64,000 nucleotides of DNA from Streptomyces lateritius (GTDB lineage: Bacteria > Actinomycetota > Actinomycetes > Streptomycetales > Streptomycetaceae), in assembly GCF_014649715.1 (NCBI RefSeq), contig NZ_BMTO01000008.1, forward strand, positions 1 to 64,000. Reading direction: 5' to 3'. A program made the position numbers and the translations under genes. Numbering within the stretch: position 1 is the stretch's first letter; the number at the start of each line of letters is the position of its first letter. A model generated the notes under the pieces. It saw nothing but the letters and a program-made list of their open reading frames with translations, was not told the DNA's origin and made no database searches. Shown here one piece after another: positions 32,965-41,716 of this stretch.

Positions 32965-33480
32965 GTGCAGGTGCTTCAGGTTCAGTTGGAGGTCGGGCCG
33001 GACCCGGCGGAGGTGGGACGAGCCCGGAGATGGGCGCGTTCGAGGCTCGCCGGATCGGGCATAGGGGATGACGAGCCGCTGACCGACACGCTGGTGCTGC
33101 TCATCTCCGAGCTGGTCACCAACGCGGTGGTCCACACGGGCTGTCCGGCCGTGCTGCGGATGCTGTTCGCCGCGGGCTGTCCCGATGCCGGGACGGTACG
33201 GGTGGAGGTCGCCGACGCGAGCGACCGGCCCCCGCGGCAGCGTCACGCCGAGGGCGAGGACACCAACGGGCGCGGCCTGGAGCTGGTGGACGGCCTGGCC
33301 GACCGGTGGGGCTGGCAGCGCGAGGGCGCCGGCAAGAGCATCTGGTGCGAGGTGGACCGTACGGTCCCGGTCCCGGTCCCGGCGACCCCGGCACCGGTGG
33401 CGCCGACGGCGGTCACACCGCTCACACCGGTCACACCCTCCGCTTCGGCTTCCGCTTCCGTCTCATCGGCGCGCTGTTGA
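32965..33480 (+). CDS. RsbW-like HATPase anti-sigma kinase
   Basis: This 171-aa protein has a GHKL/HATPase_c_2 domain. LLISELVTNAVVHTG (N box) lies near residue 45, VEVADASDRPPRQR (G1-like) near 79 and NGRGLELVDGLADRWGW (G2) near 100, followed by GKSIWCEV. A repetitive Pro/Val/Thr/Ser tail occupies the last 45 residues (PVPVPATPAP type). Streptomyces encode many such kinases, which phosphorylate STAS antagonists or bind sigma factors. It starts at GTG 32965. It stands alone between the dehydrogenase operon and a cyclase gene of opposite orientation. Confidence 0.83.
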   Translation: MQVLQVQLEVGPDPAEVGRARRWARSRLAGSGIGDDEPLTDTLVLLISELVTNAVVHTGCPAVLRMLFAAGCPDAGTVRVEVADASDRPPRQRHAEGEDTNGRGLELVDGLADRWGWQREGAGKSIWCEVDRTVPVPVPATPAPVAPTAVTPLTPVTPSASASASVSSARC

Positions 33481-33655
33481 CGGTTCGTGCCGATTTGTTC
33501 ACTCTGGGGTGAGCGATTCGTCGTGAGGGGACGACGAGGGAGCGCGTGAATCGTGCTGCCCTCGACGAGCACGGGTCGCGGCCGGGTGGCGGACACCGTG
33601 CCGTGCTCGGGGCGCGTGCGAGTGCGCCGCCACCCGCGCGAAACTCCGCGCGAGT

Positions 33656-34594
33656 TCACAGCAGGGCGACCGGGGCCACCGGTGTGCCCGTACCGCCCAC
33701 GAAGGGCTCGGGCATCGCGGAGAGCAGGAACGCGTACCGCCCGCTCTGTGCACAGGCTGTGGACAGACTTTCCAGATTCCAGTTCTGACCCTGGAGCATT
33801 CCCATCTCGACGAGGTCGAGCGCGTGCACGGGCAGCCAGAGGTTCTCGATCTCGGGCGGGAAGATCTCGAAGGTGAGCGTGTCGTTGGCGACGGCGGCGA
33901 CATCGCGGGCGTGGAACCACTCGGGCGTACGGATCGAGAGGCCCGGGGAGGGGAAGGCGTACCCGTGCCTGTCCCCGGCGAGGTAAGCGCGCATCTGCCC
34001 GGTCCGTACGAGAACGATGTCGCCGGCCCGTACGGTCACCCGGCCGAATTCCGCCGCTTCGTCCAGGTCTTCCGGGGTCACGGCGTGGTCCCCGGGCAGC
34101 CGGTCCAGGCCCTTGGCGCTCGCCACGTCGAGCAGGACGCCACGGCTCACGAGATGGCGGGCGGTGTGGATGCCGCTGAACCCGGACCGTCCGTGCGGGG
34201 TGATCGTGGCGGCCGGCCGGCCGTTGTAGATCTTGCCGGAGTGGGAGACGTGGGTGAGCGCGTCCCAGTGGGTGGCCGCCTGGAGTCCGAAGGTCACGGC
34301 GTCGTCGCTGGTGGCGACGGTGCCGGGGCCGAAGAGCTCCTGGTTGATCTGGATCATGACGTGGAGCGGGTTGACCCGTCCGGGGATCACCCCGGTCTGC
34401 ACGCCGTCCTGCTTCAGGTCGAGGGCCAGGGGGACGCGCTGCCCGGAGACGACGGTCCGTACCGCCTCCCGCACCACCTCGTCGGTGATCAGATTGAGGG
34501 TGCCTATTTCGTCGCCCCGGCCCCAACGGCCCCAGTTGTTCACGCGCTTGGCGATGTCGTGGAACTCCGGCGGGAGGGAGGAGGGGAGTGACAT
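33656..34594 (-). CDS. Cyclase-family (kynurenine formamidase-like) hydrolase
   Basis: This 312-aa enzyme of the metal-dependent cyclase/formamidase family opens or closes amide, ester or lactone bonds. Seen are WGRGDEIGTLNLITDEVV near residue 25, the metal-binding THWDALTHVS near 109 (family motif HxGTHxDxPxH, here partly changed), GFSGIHTARHLVSRGVLLDVAS near 140 and GDIVLVRTGQM near 195. It is divergent from the SDR gene, and the shared 101-bp region holds two CTGACGG-type dyads. It therefore belongs to the same presumed catabolic regulon as the genes at 29 kb. Confidence 0.85.
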   Translation of the reverse strand: MSLPSSLPPEFHDIAKRVNNWGRWGRGDEIGTLNLITDEVVREAVRTVVSGQRVPLALDLKQDGVQTGVIPGRVNPLHVMIQINQELFGPGTVATSDDAVTFGLQAATHWDALTHVSHSGKIYNGRPAATITPHGRSGFSGIHTARHLVSRGVLLDVASAKGLDRLPGDHAVTPEDLDEAAEFGRVTVRAGDIVLVRTGQMRAYLAGDRHGYAFPSPGLSIRTPEWFHARDVAAVANDTLTFEIFPPEIENLWLPVHALDLVEMGMLQGQNWNLESLSTACAQSGRYAFLLSAMPEPFVGGTGTPVAPVALL

Positions 34595-34624
34595 CGGGGC
34601 CTCCGGGGTCTTGTTCTCCAGTAT

Positions 34625-34639
34625 CTGACGGGTCGTAGA
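34625..34639. promoter_or_regulatory. CTGACGG-type operator, degenerate site c
   Basis: CTGACGGGTCGTAGA keeps the left arm but only part of the right arm. It lies 31 bp upstream of the cyclase start, a position comparable to the stronger sites. Confidence 0.45.
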
Positions 34640-34658
34640 ATCCAGCTCTACGGTAAAT

Positions 34659-34673
34659 CTAACGGACCGTCAG
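34659..34673. promoter_or_regulatory. CTGACGG-type operator, site d
   Basis: CTAACGGACCGTCAG has 6 of 7 arm pairs and lies 23 bp upstream of the SDR start. It is followed by AAAATG, as at the 29286 site. Confidence 0.75.
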
Positions 34674-34695
34674 AAAATGCGGGAAGGGGCCGGGC

Positions 34696-35610
34696 GTGGG
34701 GAACTTCTTGGCAGGCAAGGTCGTCGCCGTGACGGGGGCGGGGCGGGGGATCGGCCGGGCGGTCGCCCTCGCGTGCGCGGCGGAGGGCGCGAAGGTCGTC
34801 GTCAACGACTACGGGGTCTCCATCGAGGGCGGGGAGCCGACGAGCGAGATCGCCGAGGCCGTCGTCAAGGAGATCGAGGCGGCGGGCGGGGCGGCGACGG
34901 CGGTCGCCGACGACATCTCGACGATGGCGGGCGGCGCGCGGGTGGTGGAGACGGCGCTGGCGTCGTACGGACGGATCGACGGGGTCGTGTGCGTGGCGGG
35001 CATCCTGCGCGAGCGGATGCTCTTCAACATGTCGGAGGAGGAGTGGGACCCGGTCGTCGCCACGCACCTGAAGGGGACGTTCACGGTCTTCCGGGCGGCG
35101 AGCGCGGTGATGCGCAAGCAGGGCGGCGGCACGCTGATCGGCTTCACCAGCGGTAACCACCAGGGTTCGGTGGCCCAGGCCAACTACGCGGCGGCCAAAG
35201 GCGGGATCATCTCGCTGGTGCGGTCGGCGGCGCTCGGCCTGCACAAGTACGGGGTGACGGCGAACGCGGTGGCGCCGGTGGCGCGGACCCGGATGTCGGC
35301 GAACGTGCCGATGGAGCTGAAGGAGATCGGCGAGCCGGAGGACGTGGCGGCGCTCGTCGTCTACCTCCTGTCGGAGCGGGCGCGGACGGAGAAGATCACG
35401 GGCCAGGTCTACACGATCGCCGGCCCGAAGATCGCGGTCTGGGCGCAGCCGAGGGAACTGCGGGCGGCGTACGCGGAACCGGGGGCTTGGACGCCGGAAC
35501 GGATCGCGGATTTTCTGCCGGGGACGGTGGGGGTGGATCCGATGCCGATGCTGGCGCGCCTGGAGGAGATGGCCAGGGCGGCGGCGGACGGCTCCCGCCC
35601 GAACGCGTAG
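34696..35610 (+). CDS. SDR-family oxidoreductase (hydroxyacyl-CoA dehydrogenase-like)
   Basis: This 304-aa short-chain dehydrogenase has the cofactor motif VTGAGRGIGRAVAL (TGxxxGxG) at residues 12-25. An extended loop typical of multifunctional-enzyme-type hydroxyacyl-CoA dehydrogenases (NDYGVSIEGGEPTSEIAEAVVKEI) follows. The catalytic Ser region is TLIGFTSGNHQGSVAQANYAAAKGG, with Tyr and Lys in YAAAK near 172. It would oxidise a hydroxyacyl-CoA in the same route as the neighbouring dehydrogenases. The start is GTG 34696. An alcohol dehydrogenase gene follows after 67 bp with its own ribosome-binding site, AAGGAG. Confidence 0.87.
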   Translation: MGNFLAGKVVAVTGAGRGIGRAVALACAAEGAKVVVNDYGVSIEGGEPTSEIAEAVVKEIEAAGGAATAVADDISTMAGGARVVETALASYGRIDGVVCVAGILRERMLFNMSEEEWDPVVATHLKGTFTVFRAASAVMRKQGGGTLIGFTSGNHQGSVAQANYAAAKGGIISLVRSAALGLHKYGVTANAVAPVARTRMSANVPMELKEIGEPEDVAALVVYLLSERARTEKITGQVYTIAGPKIAVWAQPRELRAAYAEPGAWTPERIADFLPGTVGVDPMPMLARLEEMARAAADGSRPNA

Positions 35611-35677
35611 GGCTCGCGCTCGAACACGTAGGGGCGGGGGAGGAGACCCCCGCCTCCCCACGGACAAGGAGACGTAC

Positions 35678-36727
35678 ATGCGTGGAGTGGTGTTTGACGG
35701 GGTGCGCGTGGAGGTTGTGGGGGATCTGGAGGTGCGGGAGCCCGGGGCCGGCGAGGTGGGCGTCGCCGTACGGGCCGCCGGGGTCTGCCACAGCGATCTG
35801 GCGGTCGTCGACGGCACCATCCCCTTCCCGGCCCCCCTCGTCCTCGGCCACGAGGGCGCCGGCGTCGTCGAGGCCGTCGGCCCCGGCGTCACCCATGTCG
35901 TCCCCGGCGACCACGTCGCCCTCTCCACCCTCGCCAACTGCGGCGCCTGCGCCGACTGCGACCGTGGTCGTCCCACCATGTGCCGCAAGGCGATCGGCAG
36001 GCCCGGGCAGCCCTTCTCCCGGGCCGGGCGGCCTCTCTTCCAGTTCGCCTCGAACTCCTCCTTCGCCGAGCGGACCGTCGTCAAGGCCGTCCAGGCGGTG
36101 AAGATCCCGTCCGACATCCCCCTCACCTCCGCCGCCCTCATGGGCTGCGGCGTCCTCACCGGCGTCGGAGCCGTCCTCAACCGGGCCAAGGTCGACCGGG
36201 GTGAGACGGTCGTCGTCATCGGCACCGGCGGCATCGGCCTCAACGTCCTCCAGGGCGCCCGGATCGCCGGCGCGCTCACGATCGTGGCCGTCGACACCAA
36301 CCCCGCCAAGGAGGCCGTCGCACGGCGGTTCGGCGCCACGCACTTCCTCGCCGCCGCCGACGGGGTGCGCGACATCCTGCCCACCGGCGCCGACCACGTC
36401 TTCGAGTGCGTCGGCCACACCGGCCTCGTCCGTACCGCGATCGACCTGCTCGACCGCCACGGCCAGGCGATCATCCTCGGCATGACGGCGCCCACCGCCG
36501 AGGTGAGCTTCCCGCCCGCGGCCATGTTCCTCGACAAGTCGATCCTCGGCTGCCGCTACGGCTCCTCCCGCCCGCAGAAGGACATCGCCCTCTATGCCGA
36601 GCTGTACCGCCAAGGCCGCCTCCTCCTCGACGAACTCGTCACCGGGACGTACCCGGTGGAGGACTTCGCCAAGGCGGTGGAGGACGCCGAACAAGGACGC
36701 CTCGCGCGCGGAGTCCTCACCTTTTAG
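35678..36727 (+). CDS. Zinc-dependent alcohol dehydrogenase
   Basis: This 349-aa medium-chain dehydrogenase has the catalytic zinc ligands in VCHSDLAV (Cys38) and LGHEGAGVVE (His, Glu). The structural zinc set is CGACADCDRGRPTMC near residue 88-102, and the NAD fold is VVVIGTGGIGLNVLQGARIAGA near 183. An Asp following (AVDTNP) suggests NAD preference. It probably oxidises an alcohol or formyl intermediate in the catabolic route. ATG 35678 follows AAGGAG by 7 bases. It is likely cotranscribed with the SDR gene. Confidence 0.9.
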   Translation: MRGVVFDGVRVEVVGDLEVREPGAGEVGVAVRAAGVCHSDLAVVDGTIPFPAPLVLGHEGAGVVEAVGPGVTHVVPGDHVALSTLANCGACADCDRGRPTMCRKAIGRPGQPFSRAGRPLFQFASNSSFAERTVVKAVQAVKIPSDIPLTSAALMGCGVLTGVGAVLNRAKVDRGETVVVIGTGGIGLNVLQGARIAGALTIVAVDTNPAKEAVARRFGATHFLAAADGVRDILPTGADHVFECVGHTGLVRTAIDLLDRHGQAIILGMTAPTAEVSFPPAAMFLDKSILGCRYGSSRPQKDIALYAELYRQGRLLLDELVTGTYPVEDFAKAVEDAEQGRLARGVLTF

Positions 36728-36763
36728 CGGGTGATCGGGTGATCGGCGGTTACGGTCGTGACC

Positions 36764-37978
36764 ATGGCGTACCGCGAGCTCCTCACCCGCCCCGTCCTCA
36801 CCTGGTCGGCCGTCGCCCTGGCCGCCCGGCTGCCCGTGGCGATGGCGCCGCTGGCGCTCGTGTTCCTGGTGCGGGAACGGCCGGGCGGCTACACCCTCGG
36901 GGCGGTGCTCGCCGCCGCGTACGTCATCGGCGAGATCGTCGCCGCTCCGGTCCTCGGCATCCGGCTGAACGCCGAGCGCGCCCGGCCGCATCTGGCGATC
37001 GGGCTCGTTGTGGGCGCGGTCGGGTTCGCCGGACTCGGCCTCGCCGCCGACGCGCACCCCGTCGTCCTCGGTCTGCTCGCCTTCCTCGCGGGGGCCGGCC
37101 CCGCCGCCTCGCCCGGCGCTCTGCGCGCCCTGCTCACCAGCCTGGTGCCGGAGAAGGCCGTCACCCAGGCGCTCTCCATCGAGTCCGTGCAGACCTTCGT
37201 CATCTGGGCCCTCGCGCCCGCGCTCGTGAGCGGCCTGGCGCTCGGCGTCGACCCCGCGGTGCCCCTGTTGCTCCAGGGCGGGCTGATGGCGGCCTCCGTC
37301 GCCGGGCTGTGGGCGCTGCCCCCCGGCTGGCGGGCCGAGAGCCAGGAACAGGGCGGCGAGCCGATGCGGCGCGTCCTGCTGCGGGCCTGGCCGGTCTACG
37401 TCATGGGCGCCGGAAGCCTGACCCTGCTGGCCCTCGCCGAGCTGATCCTGCCCGCCCTCCTCGAACAGCGGGAGATCGCCATCGGCTGGGCGGGCCCGCT
37501 CCTCGCCGGCTTCTCGATCGGCTCGGCGGTGGGGGCGTTCGTCTACGGGCTCCGGAGCGGCTGGCCGGGCCGGCTGCCGGTGCAGTCCCTCGTGCTCATC
37601 CTCGGCGTCGCCGCGGGCGTCGCCCTCATGGCCGTCCTGCCCTCCGCGGGCACGATCGCCGTCGCCCTGACCCTGGCCGGCCTCCTCCAGGCCCCGGCGA
37701 TGCTCACCCGCAACCTGGCCCTGCGTCAGATACTGCCGCCGAGCGCCCTGGCGGCCGGCTACTCGGTCATGTACGCGGCCGTCGGCGCCGGTTACGCGGC
37801 GAGCGGCTCACTCGCGGGCGGCCTGCTGACGGTGGTGGCCCCCTCGACCGCCATCCTGTTCGGCGTCGGCCTCACCCTGCTCCTGACGGCGATCGGCGCG
37901 GTGGGGGAGCGGCGGATCGAGAGCGCCGGGCAGCCGGCCGCTCAGCCCACCGCACCGGCGCGGAAGGTGCGGCGGTAG
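36764..37978 (+). CDS. MFS transporter
   Basis: This 404-aa protein has about 12 hydrophobic segments and an internal hydrophilic loop near residues 190-205, typical of major facilitator permeases. It resembles drug/metabolite efflux members rather than sugar symporters, with an Ala/Gly-rich core and no clear substrate motif. ATG 36764 and GTG 36758 are both possible starts. Its 3' end overlaps the convergent GlxA-type gene by 37 bases. It lies 36 bp downstream of the alcohol dehydrogenase gene, so it may export or import a compound of that pathway. Confidence 0.85.
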   Translation: MAYRELLTRPVLTWSAVALAARLPVAMAPLALVFLVRERPGGYTLGAVLAAAYVIGEIVAAPVLGIRLNAERARPHLAIGLVVGAVGFAGLGLAADAHPVVLGLLAFLAGAGPAASPGALRALLTSLVPEKAVTQALSIESVQTFVIWALAPALVSGLALGVDPAVPLLLQGGLMAASVAGLWALPPGWRAESQEQGGEPMRRVLLRAWPVYVMGAGSLTLLALAELILPALLEQREIAIGWAGPLLAGFSIGSAVGAFVYGLRSGWPGRLPVQSLVLILGVAAGVALMAVLPSAGTIAVALTLAGLLQAPAMLTRNLALRQILPPSALAAGYSVMYAAVGAGYAASGSLAGGLLTVVAPSTAILFGVGLTLLLTAIGAVGERRIESAGQPAAQPTAPARKVRR

Positions 37979-38913
37979 GTCGTCGGGGTGACGCCGATGG
38001 CCGCCTGGAGGTGGGAGCGGAGGGACTGGGGGGTGCCGAAGCCGGCGTCGCGCGCCACCTGGTCGACGGGGAGGTCGGTCGACTCCAGGAGGTGCCGGGC
38101 CCGCTCCACACGCTGCCGGGTGAGCCACTGGCCGGGGCTGACGCCGACCTCCTCACGGAAGCGGCGCGTGAACGTCCGTACGCTCATCGACTCCCGTACG
38201 GCCAGGTCCCGCAGCTGGATCGGCTCGTGCAGGTGCGCGAGCGCCCAGGCCCGGGCGGCCGTCGTGGTCGCGGAGCCGGGCTCGGGGAGCGGGCGGGCGA
38301 TGTACTGGGCCTGTCCGCCGTCGCGGTGCGGCGGTACGACGGTCCTGCGGGCCACCTCGTTGGCGACGGCCGTACCGTGGTCCCGGCGCACGATGTGCAG
38401 GCACAGGTCGATCCCGGCGGCGACCCCGGCCGAGGTCAGCACGTCCCCGTCGTCGACGAACAGGACGTCGGCGTCGACCCGTACGCTCGGGAAGAGCCGC
38501 TGGAAGTGCGCGGCCGAGGCCCAGTGCGTGGTGGCCGGGCGCCCGTCGAGGTAGCCGGCGGCGGCGAGCACGTAGGCGCCCGTGCAGATGGACACGAGCC
38601 GCGTCCCGGGCCGGATGTGCGCGAGCGCGGCGGCCAGCTCGTCGGTCAGCCTGCCCTCCTCGTGGACCGGGCCGAGTTCGTACGAGGCCGGGACGACCAC
38701 CGTGTCCGCCGTCGCCAGCGCCTCCGGTCCGTGCTCCACGTGGACGGCGAAGTCCGCGTCGGTGGGGACCGGGCCCGCGACCGGGGCGCAGGTCACGATC
38801 GAGTACAGCGGCCGGCCCTCGGGGTCCTTGGCGCGGCCGAAGATCCGGTGCGGAATGCCCAGCTCGAAGGGGAGCAGACCCGGCAGGGCGAGGACGGCGA
38901 TACGGTGCGGCAC
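37942..38913 (-). CDS. GlxA-type AraC-family regulator
   Basis: This 323-aa transcription factor has an N-terminal DJ-1/PfpI-like domain (residues 5-170: RIAVLALPGLLPFELGIPHRIFG, LVSICTGAYVLAAAGYLDGR with the usual Cys). A C-terminal AraC double HTH follows (residues 215-315: IQLRDLAVRESMSVRTFTRRFREE, LPVDQVARDAGFGTPQSLRSHLQ). GlxA of Streptomyces is also the name of an unrelated oxidase; here the family term refers to the regulator. It is divergent from an MFS gene, which it probably controls. A DasR-like site lies 13 bp upstream of its start. Confidence 0.88.
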   Translation of the reverse strand: MPHRIAVLALPGLLPFELGIPHRIFGRAKDPEGRPLYSIVTCAPVAGPVPTDADFAVHVEHGPEALATADTVVVPASYELGPVHEEGRLTDELAAALAHIRPGTRLVSICTGAYVLAAAGYLDGRPATTHWASAAHFQRLFPSVRVDADVLFVDDGDVLTSAGVAAGIDLCLHIVRRDHGTAVANEVARRTVVPPHRDGGQAQYIARPLPEPGSATTTAARAWALAHLHEPIQLRDLAVRESMSVRTFTRRFREEVGVSPGQWLTRQRVERARHLLESTDLPVDQVARDAGFGTPQSLRSHLQAAIGVTPTTYRRTFRAGAVG

Positions 38914-38926
38914 GAGGAAATCCCTT

Positions 38927-38942
38927 TGTGGTCCAGACCACT
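38927..38942. promoter_or_regulatory. DasR-like (dre) operator
   Basis: TGTGGTCCAGACCACT agrees with the DasR consensus ASTGGTCTAGACCAST at 14 of 16 positions and contains the perfect dyad GTGGTC-CA-GACCAC. It lies in the 49-bp gap between the GlxA-type regulator and the MFS gene, so it could control either. Confidence 0.6.
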
Positions 38943-38962
38943 TGCTGCTACAAGTCGGGTCC

Positions 38963-40252
38963 GTGACGGACGAGCAATCGGAGCACTACCCGTACAAGTC
39001 TGAGGCCCGGCGCACCGTTCCCCTACAGGACGGGGCGGCGGACGCCGCCGTACCGGCCGGGGCGGCTCCCCTCTGGAACCGCAACTTCCGGCTCTTCTTC
39101 CTGGCCCGGGCCGCCGCCGTCTTCGGCGAGGGCACGGTCCCCGTCGCCCTCGCCGCGGGGCTCCTCGGCGCCGGGCACTCCGGCTCCTCCGTCGGCTACG
39201 CCCTCGGCGCCTGGATCGGCCCCTTCGCGCTCTTCGTCGTCTTCGGCGGCGTCCTCGCGGACCGCTTCACCGCCCGCCGGATGATGATCCTCGCGGATGT
39301 GCTGCGGCTGCCGGGAGCGGCCGTCCTCGCCGTCTCCTTCACCGCAGGCAGCCCGCCGCTGTGGGCGGTGTACACGCTCACCGCCGTCAGCGGTGTCTGC
39401 GCCGCGCTCTTCCAGCCCGGGGTCGCCTCCACCATCCCGCGCATCGCCCCCGACGTGCAGCGCGCCAACGCCCTCCTGCGGGTCGTCGAGTCCCTGATGA
39501 CCATGGCGGGTCCGGCCGTCGCCGGTCTCCTCGTCGCGCTCTCCGGCGCCGGGGCGGCCTTCGCCGCCAACGGCCTGACCTTCGCCGTCAGCGCTCTCTG
39601 CCTCGGTCTGACGCGGATCCCCGCCGCCCCGGGAGACACGGCGGCACGCGGCTCGCTCGGCTCCGAAATGGCCGTCGGCTGGCGGGAGTTCCGGGCCCGG
39701 AGCTGGCTGTGGGGGGTCATCGCGATCTGGACGGTCTACGGACTGACGGTCGCGGGGCCGCTGGTCCCGCTGACCGCCACCCTGGTGACAGGTGAGCACG
39801 GCTCGGCGGCTTACGGCGTCCTGATGGCGGTCAACGGCGCGGGCAGCGCGGCCGGCGGGCTCCTCGCCCTGCGGCTGCGCCCGCGCCGCCCGCTGGCGGC
39901 GGGGGCGGTGGCGCTGCTCGGCCTGCCGGTGAACCTCGTGCTGCTCGGTTCCGGGGCGTCCGTGACGGTCCTCGGGGTGGGGCAGTTCCTGGGCGGGGCG
40001 GCGTTCGCGTTCTGGCTGGTGATGTGGTCGACGTCGGTCCAGACCCATGTGCCGCAGGACGCGCTGAACCGCATGCACGCCTACGACGTGGCCGGATCGC
40101 TGCTGATGATGGCGGCGGGCCGCGCGCTCGCGGGGCCGGTGGCGGAGGCGGTGGGCGCGGAGGCGGTTCTGCTGGCGGGGGCCGGGATCGCGGTGCTGGT
40201 GGTGGTGGCGCTGCTGGTGGTGAGGCCGATCAGGACGCTGCCGCGGGTGTAG
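38963..40252 (+). CDS. MFS transporter (drug-efflux-like)
   Basis: This 429-aa permease has a hydrophilic N terminus (residues 1-35) and then about 11-12 transmembrane segments beginning NRNFRLFFLARAAAVFGEGTVPVALAAGLL. The loop GGVLADRFTARRMMILAD near residue 92 is the MFS loop 2-3 motif. It resembles the EntS/macrolide-efflux type. GTG 38963 is the start nearest the promoter region. It is divergent from the GlxA-type regulator with only 49 bp between, so the two probably form a local regulator-transporter unit. Confidence 0.87.
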   Translation: MTDEQSEHYPYKSEARRTVPLQDGAADAAVPAGAAPLWNRNFRLFFLARAAAVFGEGTVPVALAAGLLGAGHSGSSVGYALGAWIGPFALFVVFGGVLADRFTARRMMILADVLRLPGAAVLAVSFTAGSPPLWAVYTLTAVSGVCAALFQPGVASTIPRIAPDVQRANALLRVVESLMTMAGPAVAGLLVALSGAGAAFAANGLTFAVSALCLGLTRIPAAPGDTAARGSLGSEMAVGWREFRARSWLWGVIAIWTVYGLTVAGPLVPLTATLVTGEHGSAAYGVLMAVNGAGSAAGGLLALRLRPRRPLAAGAVALLGLPVNLVLLGSGASVTVLGVGQFLGGAAFAFWLVMWSTSVQTHVPQDALNRMHAYDVAGSLLMMAAGRALAGPVAEAVGAEAVLLAGAGIAVLVVVALLVVRPIRTLPRV

Positions 40253-40348
40253 TGCCGCGTGCGGTGCTGCCGACTGTGCTGATCTCCTTGGCCCGATTCT
40301 TGTGAAAGCTGTCATCCGGGCCAGTGGTCGCCAGGGGAGCCGGTCGCG

Positions 40349-41665
40349 ATGCTGAGTGACGTGACCCAGACAACCGAGAGCGCCGCAACGCCTCCCGTCC
40401 TCCCCCGTACGCCCCGAGTGCACCGCGCCTGGTTCGTCGCGGCCGTCACCTTCGTCACGATCATCGGCGCCGCGGCCTTCGCCTCCCTGCCCGGGCTGCT
40501 GATCGAACCGCTGCACACCGAGTTCGACTGGTCGCGCGGCACGGTCGGATTCGCCGTGTCGGTGAACCTCGCGCTGTACGGCCTGACGGCGCCGTTCGCC
40601 GCCGCGCTGATGGACCGGTTCGGCATCCGGCGGGTCGTCGCCGTCGCGCTGAGCGTGATCGCGCTCGGCTCGCTGCTCACCGTGTGGATGACGGCGGCCT
40701 GGCAGCTCGTCCTGTTCTGGGGAGTCCTCGTCGGCCTCGGCAGCGGCTCGATGGCACTGGCCTTCGCGGCCACCGTGACCAACCGGTGGTTCGTGGCCCG
40801 GCGCGGGCTCGTGACCGGCATCCTGACGGCGGCCGGCGCCTCCGGCCAGCTCGTCTTCCTGCCACTGCTCTCCTGGCTGGTCGAGAACCACGGCTGGCGA
40901 CCGGCCTCGGTGACCGTCGCGCTCTCCGCCCTCGTGATCGTCCCCTTCGTGTGGCTGCTGCTGCGCGACCACCCGGCGGACGTCGGCCTGGCGCCGTACG
41001 GAGCGGCCGAGTTCGTCCCGAAGCCCGGGCCGGTGCAGGGCGCCGCCCGCCGCGCGGTGACCGTCCTCCTCAAGGCGGCCCGTACCGGACCCTTCTGGCT
41101 CCTCGCCGGCACCTTCGCGATCTGCGGCGCCTCGACCAACGGCCTGGTCAGGACCCACTTCGTGCCGGCCGCCCACGACCACGGCATGCCGATCACCGCG
41201 GCGGCCTCGCTGCTCGCCGTCATCGGGGTCTTCGACGTCGTCGGCACGATCGCCTCGGGCTGGTTCACCGACCGCTTCGAGTCGCGGCGGCTGCTGGCCA
41301 CGTACTACGCGCTGCGCGGGGTGTCGCTGCTCTTCCTGCCGATGCTCCTCGCCCCGTCCGTCCACCCGCCGATGGTCTTCTTCATCGTCTTCTACGGACT
41401 GGACTGGGTGGCCACGGTCCCGCCGACGCTCGCCCTGTGCCGCGAGCACTACGGCGAGGACAGCGCCATCGTCTTCGGCTGGGTCCTCGCCTCCCATCAG
41501 GTGGGTGCGGCGGTGGTCGCCTTCGCGGGCGGCCTGGCGCGGGACGTCTTCGGCTCGTACGACGTGGTCTGGTACGCGTCGGGCGCGCTGTGCGCCGCGG
41601 CGGCCCTGATGGCCCTGGTGATCCGCCGCCGCCCGGCGGTGCCGGAGCCGTTGCTCACGCCCTGA
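40349..41665 (+). CDS. MFS transporter (monocarboxylate/OFA-like)
   Basis: This 438-aa 12-helix permease carries HTEFDWSRGTVGFAVSVNLALYGLTAPFAAALMDRFGIRRV near residue 55. These are the W-S-R and D-R-F-G-x-R features of the oxalate/formate and monocarboxylate group. NRWFVARRGLVTGILTAAGASGQLVFLPLLSWL lies near residue 145. It probably imports an organic acid, which would suit the surrounding catabolic genes. ATG 40349 is preceded by a GGGGAGCCGG stretch. A 34-bp tandem duplication covers its stop and runs into the convergent flavin reductase gene. Confidence 0.85.
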   Translation: MLSDVTQTTESAATPPVLPRTPRVHRAWFVAAVTFVTIIGAAAFASLPGLLIEPLHTEFDWSRGTVGFAVSVNLALYGLTAPFAAALMDRFGIRRVVAVALSVIALGSLLTVWMTAAWQLVLFWGVLVGLGSGSMALAFAATVTNRWFVARRGLVTGILTAAGASGQLVFLPLLSWLVENHGWRPASVTVALSALVIVPFVWLLLRDHPADVGLAPYGAAEFVPKPGPVQGAARRAVTVLLKAARTGPFWLLAGTFAICGASTNGLVRTHFVPAAHDHGMPITAAASLLAVIGVFDVVGTIASGWFTDRFESRRLLATYYALRGVSLLFLPMLLAPSVHPPMVFFIVFYGLDWVATVPPTLALCREHYGEDSAIVFGWVLASHQVGAAVVAFAGGLARDVFGSYDVVWYASGALCAAAALMALVIRRRPAVPEPLLTP

Positions 41666-41716
41666 CCGCCCTCACGCGGTGACCGCCCTCACGCCCTGAC
41701 CGCCCTCACGCGGTGA
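41656..41716. repeat. 34-bp tandem duplication at convergent gene ends
   Basis: The unit beginning CACGCCCTGACCGCCCTCAC occupies 41656-41689, and 27 bases of it are repeated at 41690-41716. Internally it is a shorter TGACCGCCCTCACGC repeat. It covers the MFS stop codon and the end of the flavin reductase gene. Confidence 0.65.

Noticed and set aside
36406..39003. 865-codon plus frame across the alcohol dehydrogenase, MFS and GlxA genes
   Set aside because: Arg/Pro/Gly-rich translation typical of an out-of-frame GC-rich shadow; three well-supported genes occupy the region in other frames.
39023..41497. 824-codon minus frame opposite two MFS genes
   Set aside because: Low-complexity Glu/Gly/Arg-rich product with no domain; the plus-strand transporters are clear.
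41656..41716. Iteron-type origin from the repeated CCCTCACGC units
   Set aside because: Only two imperfect units at overlapping gene ends, with no initiator gene nearby.
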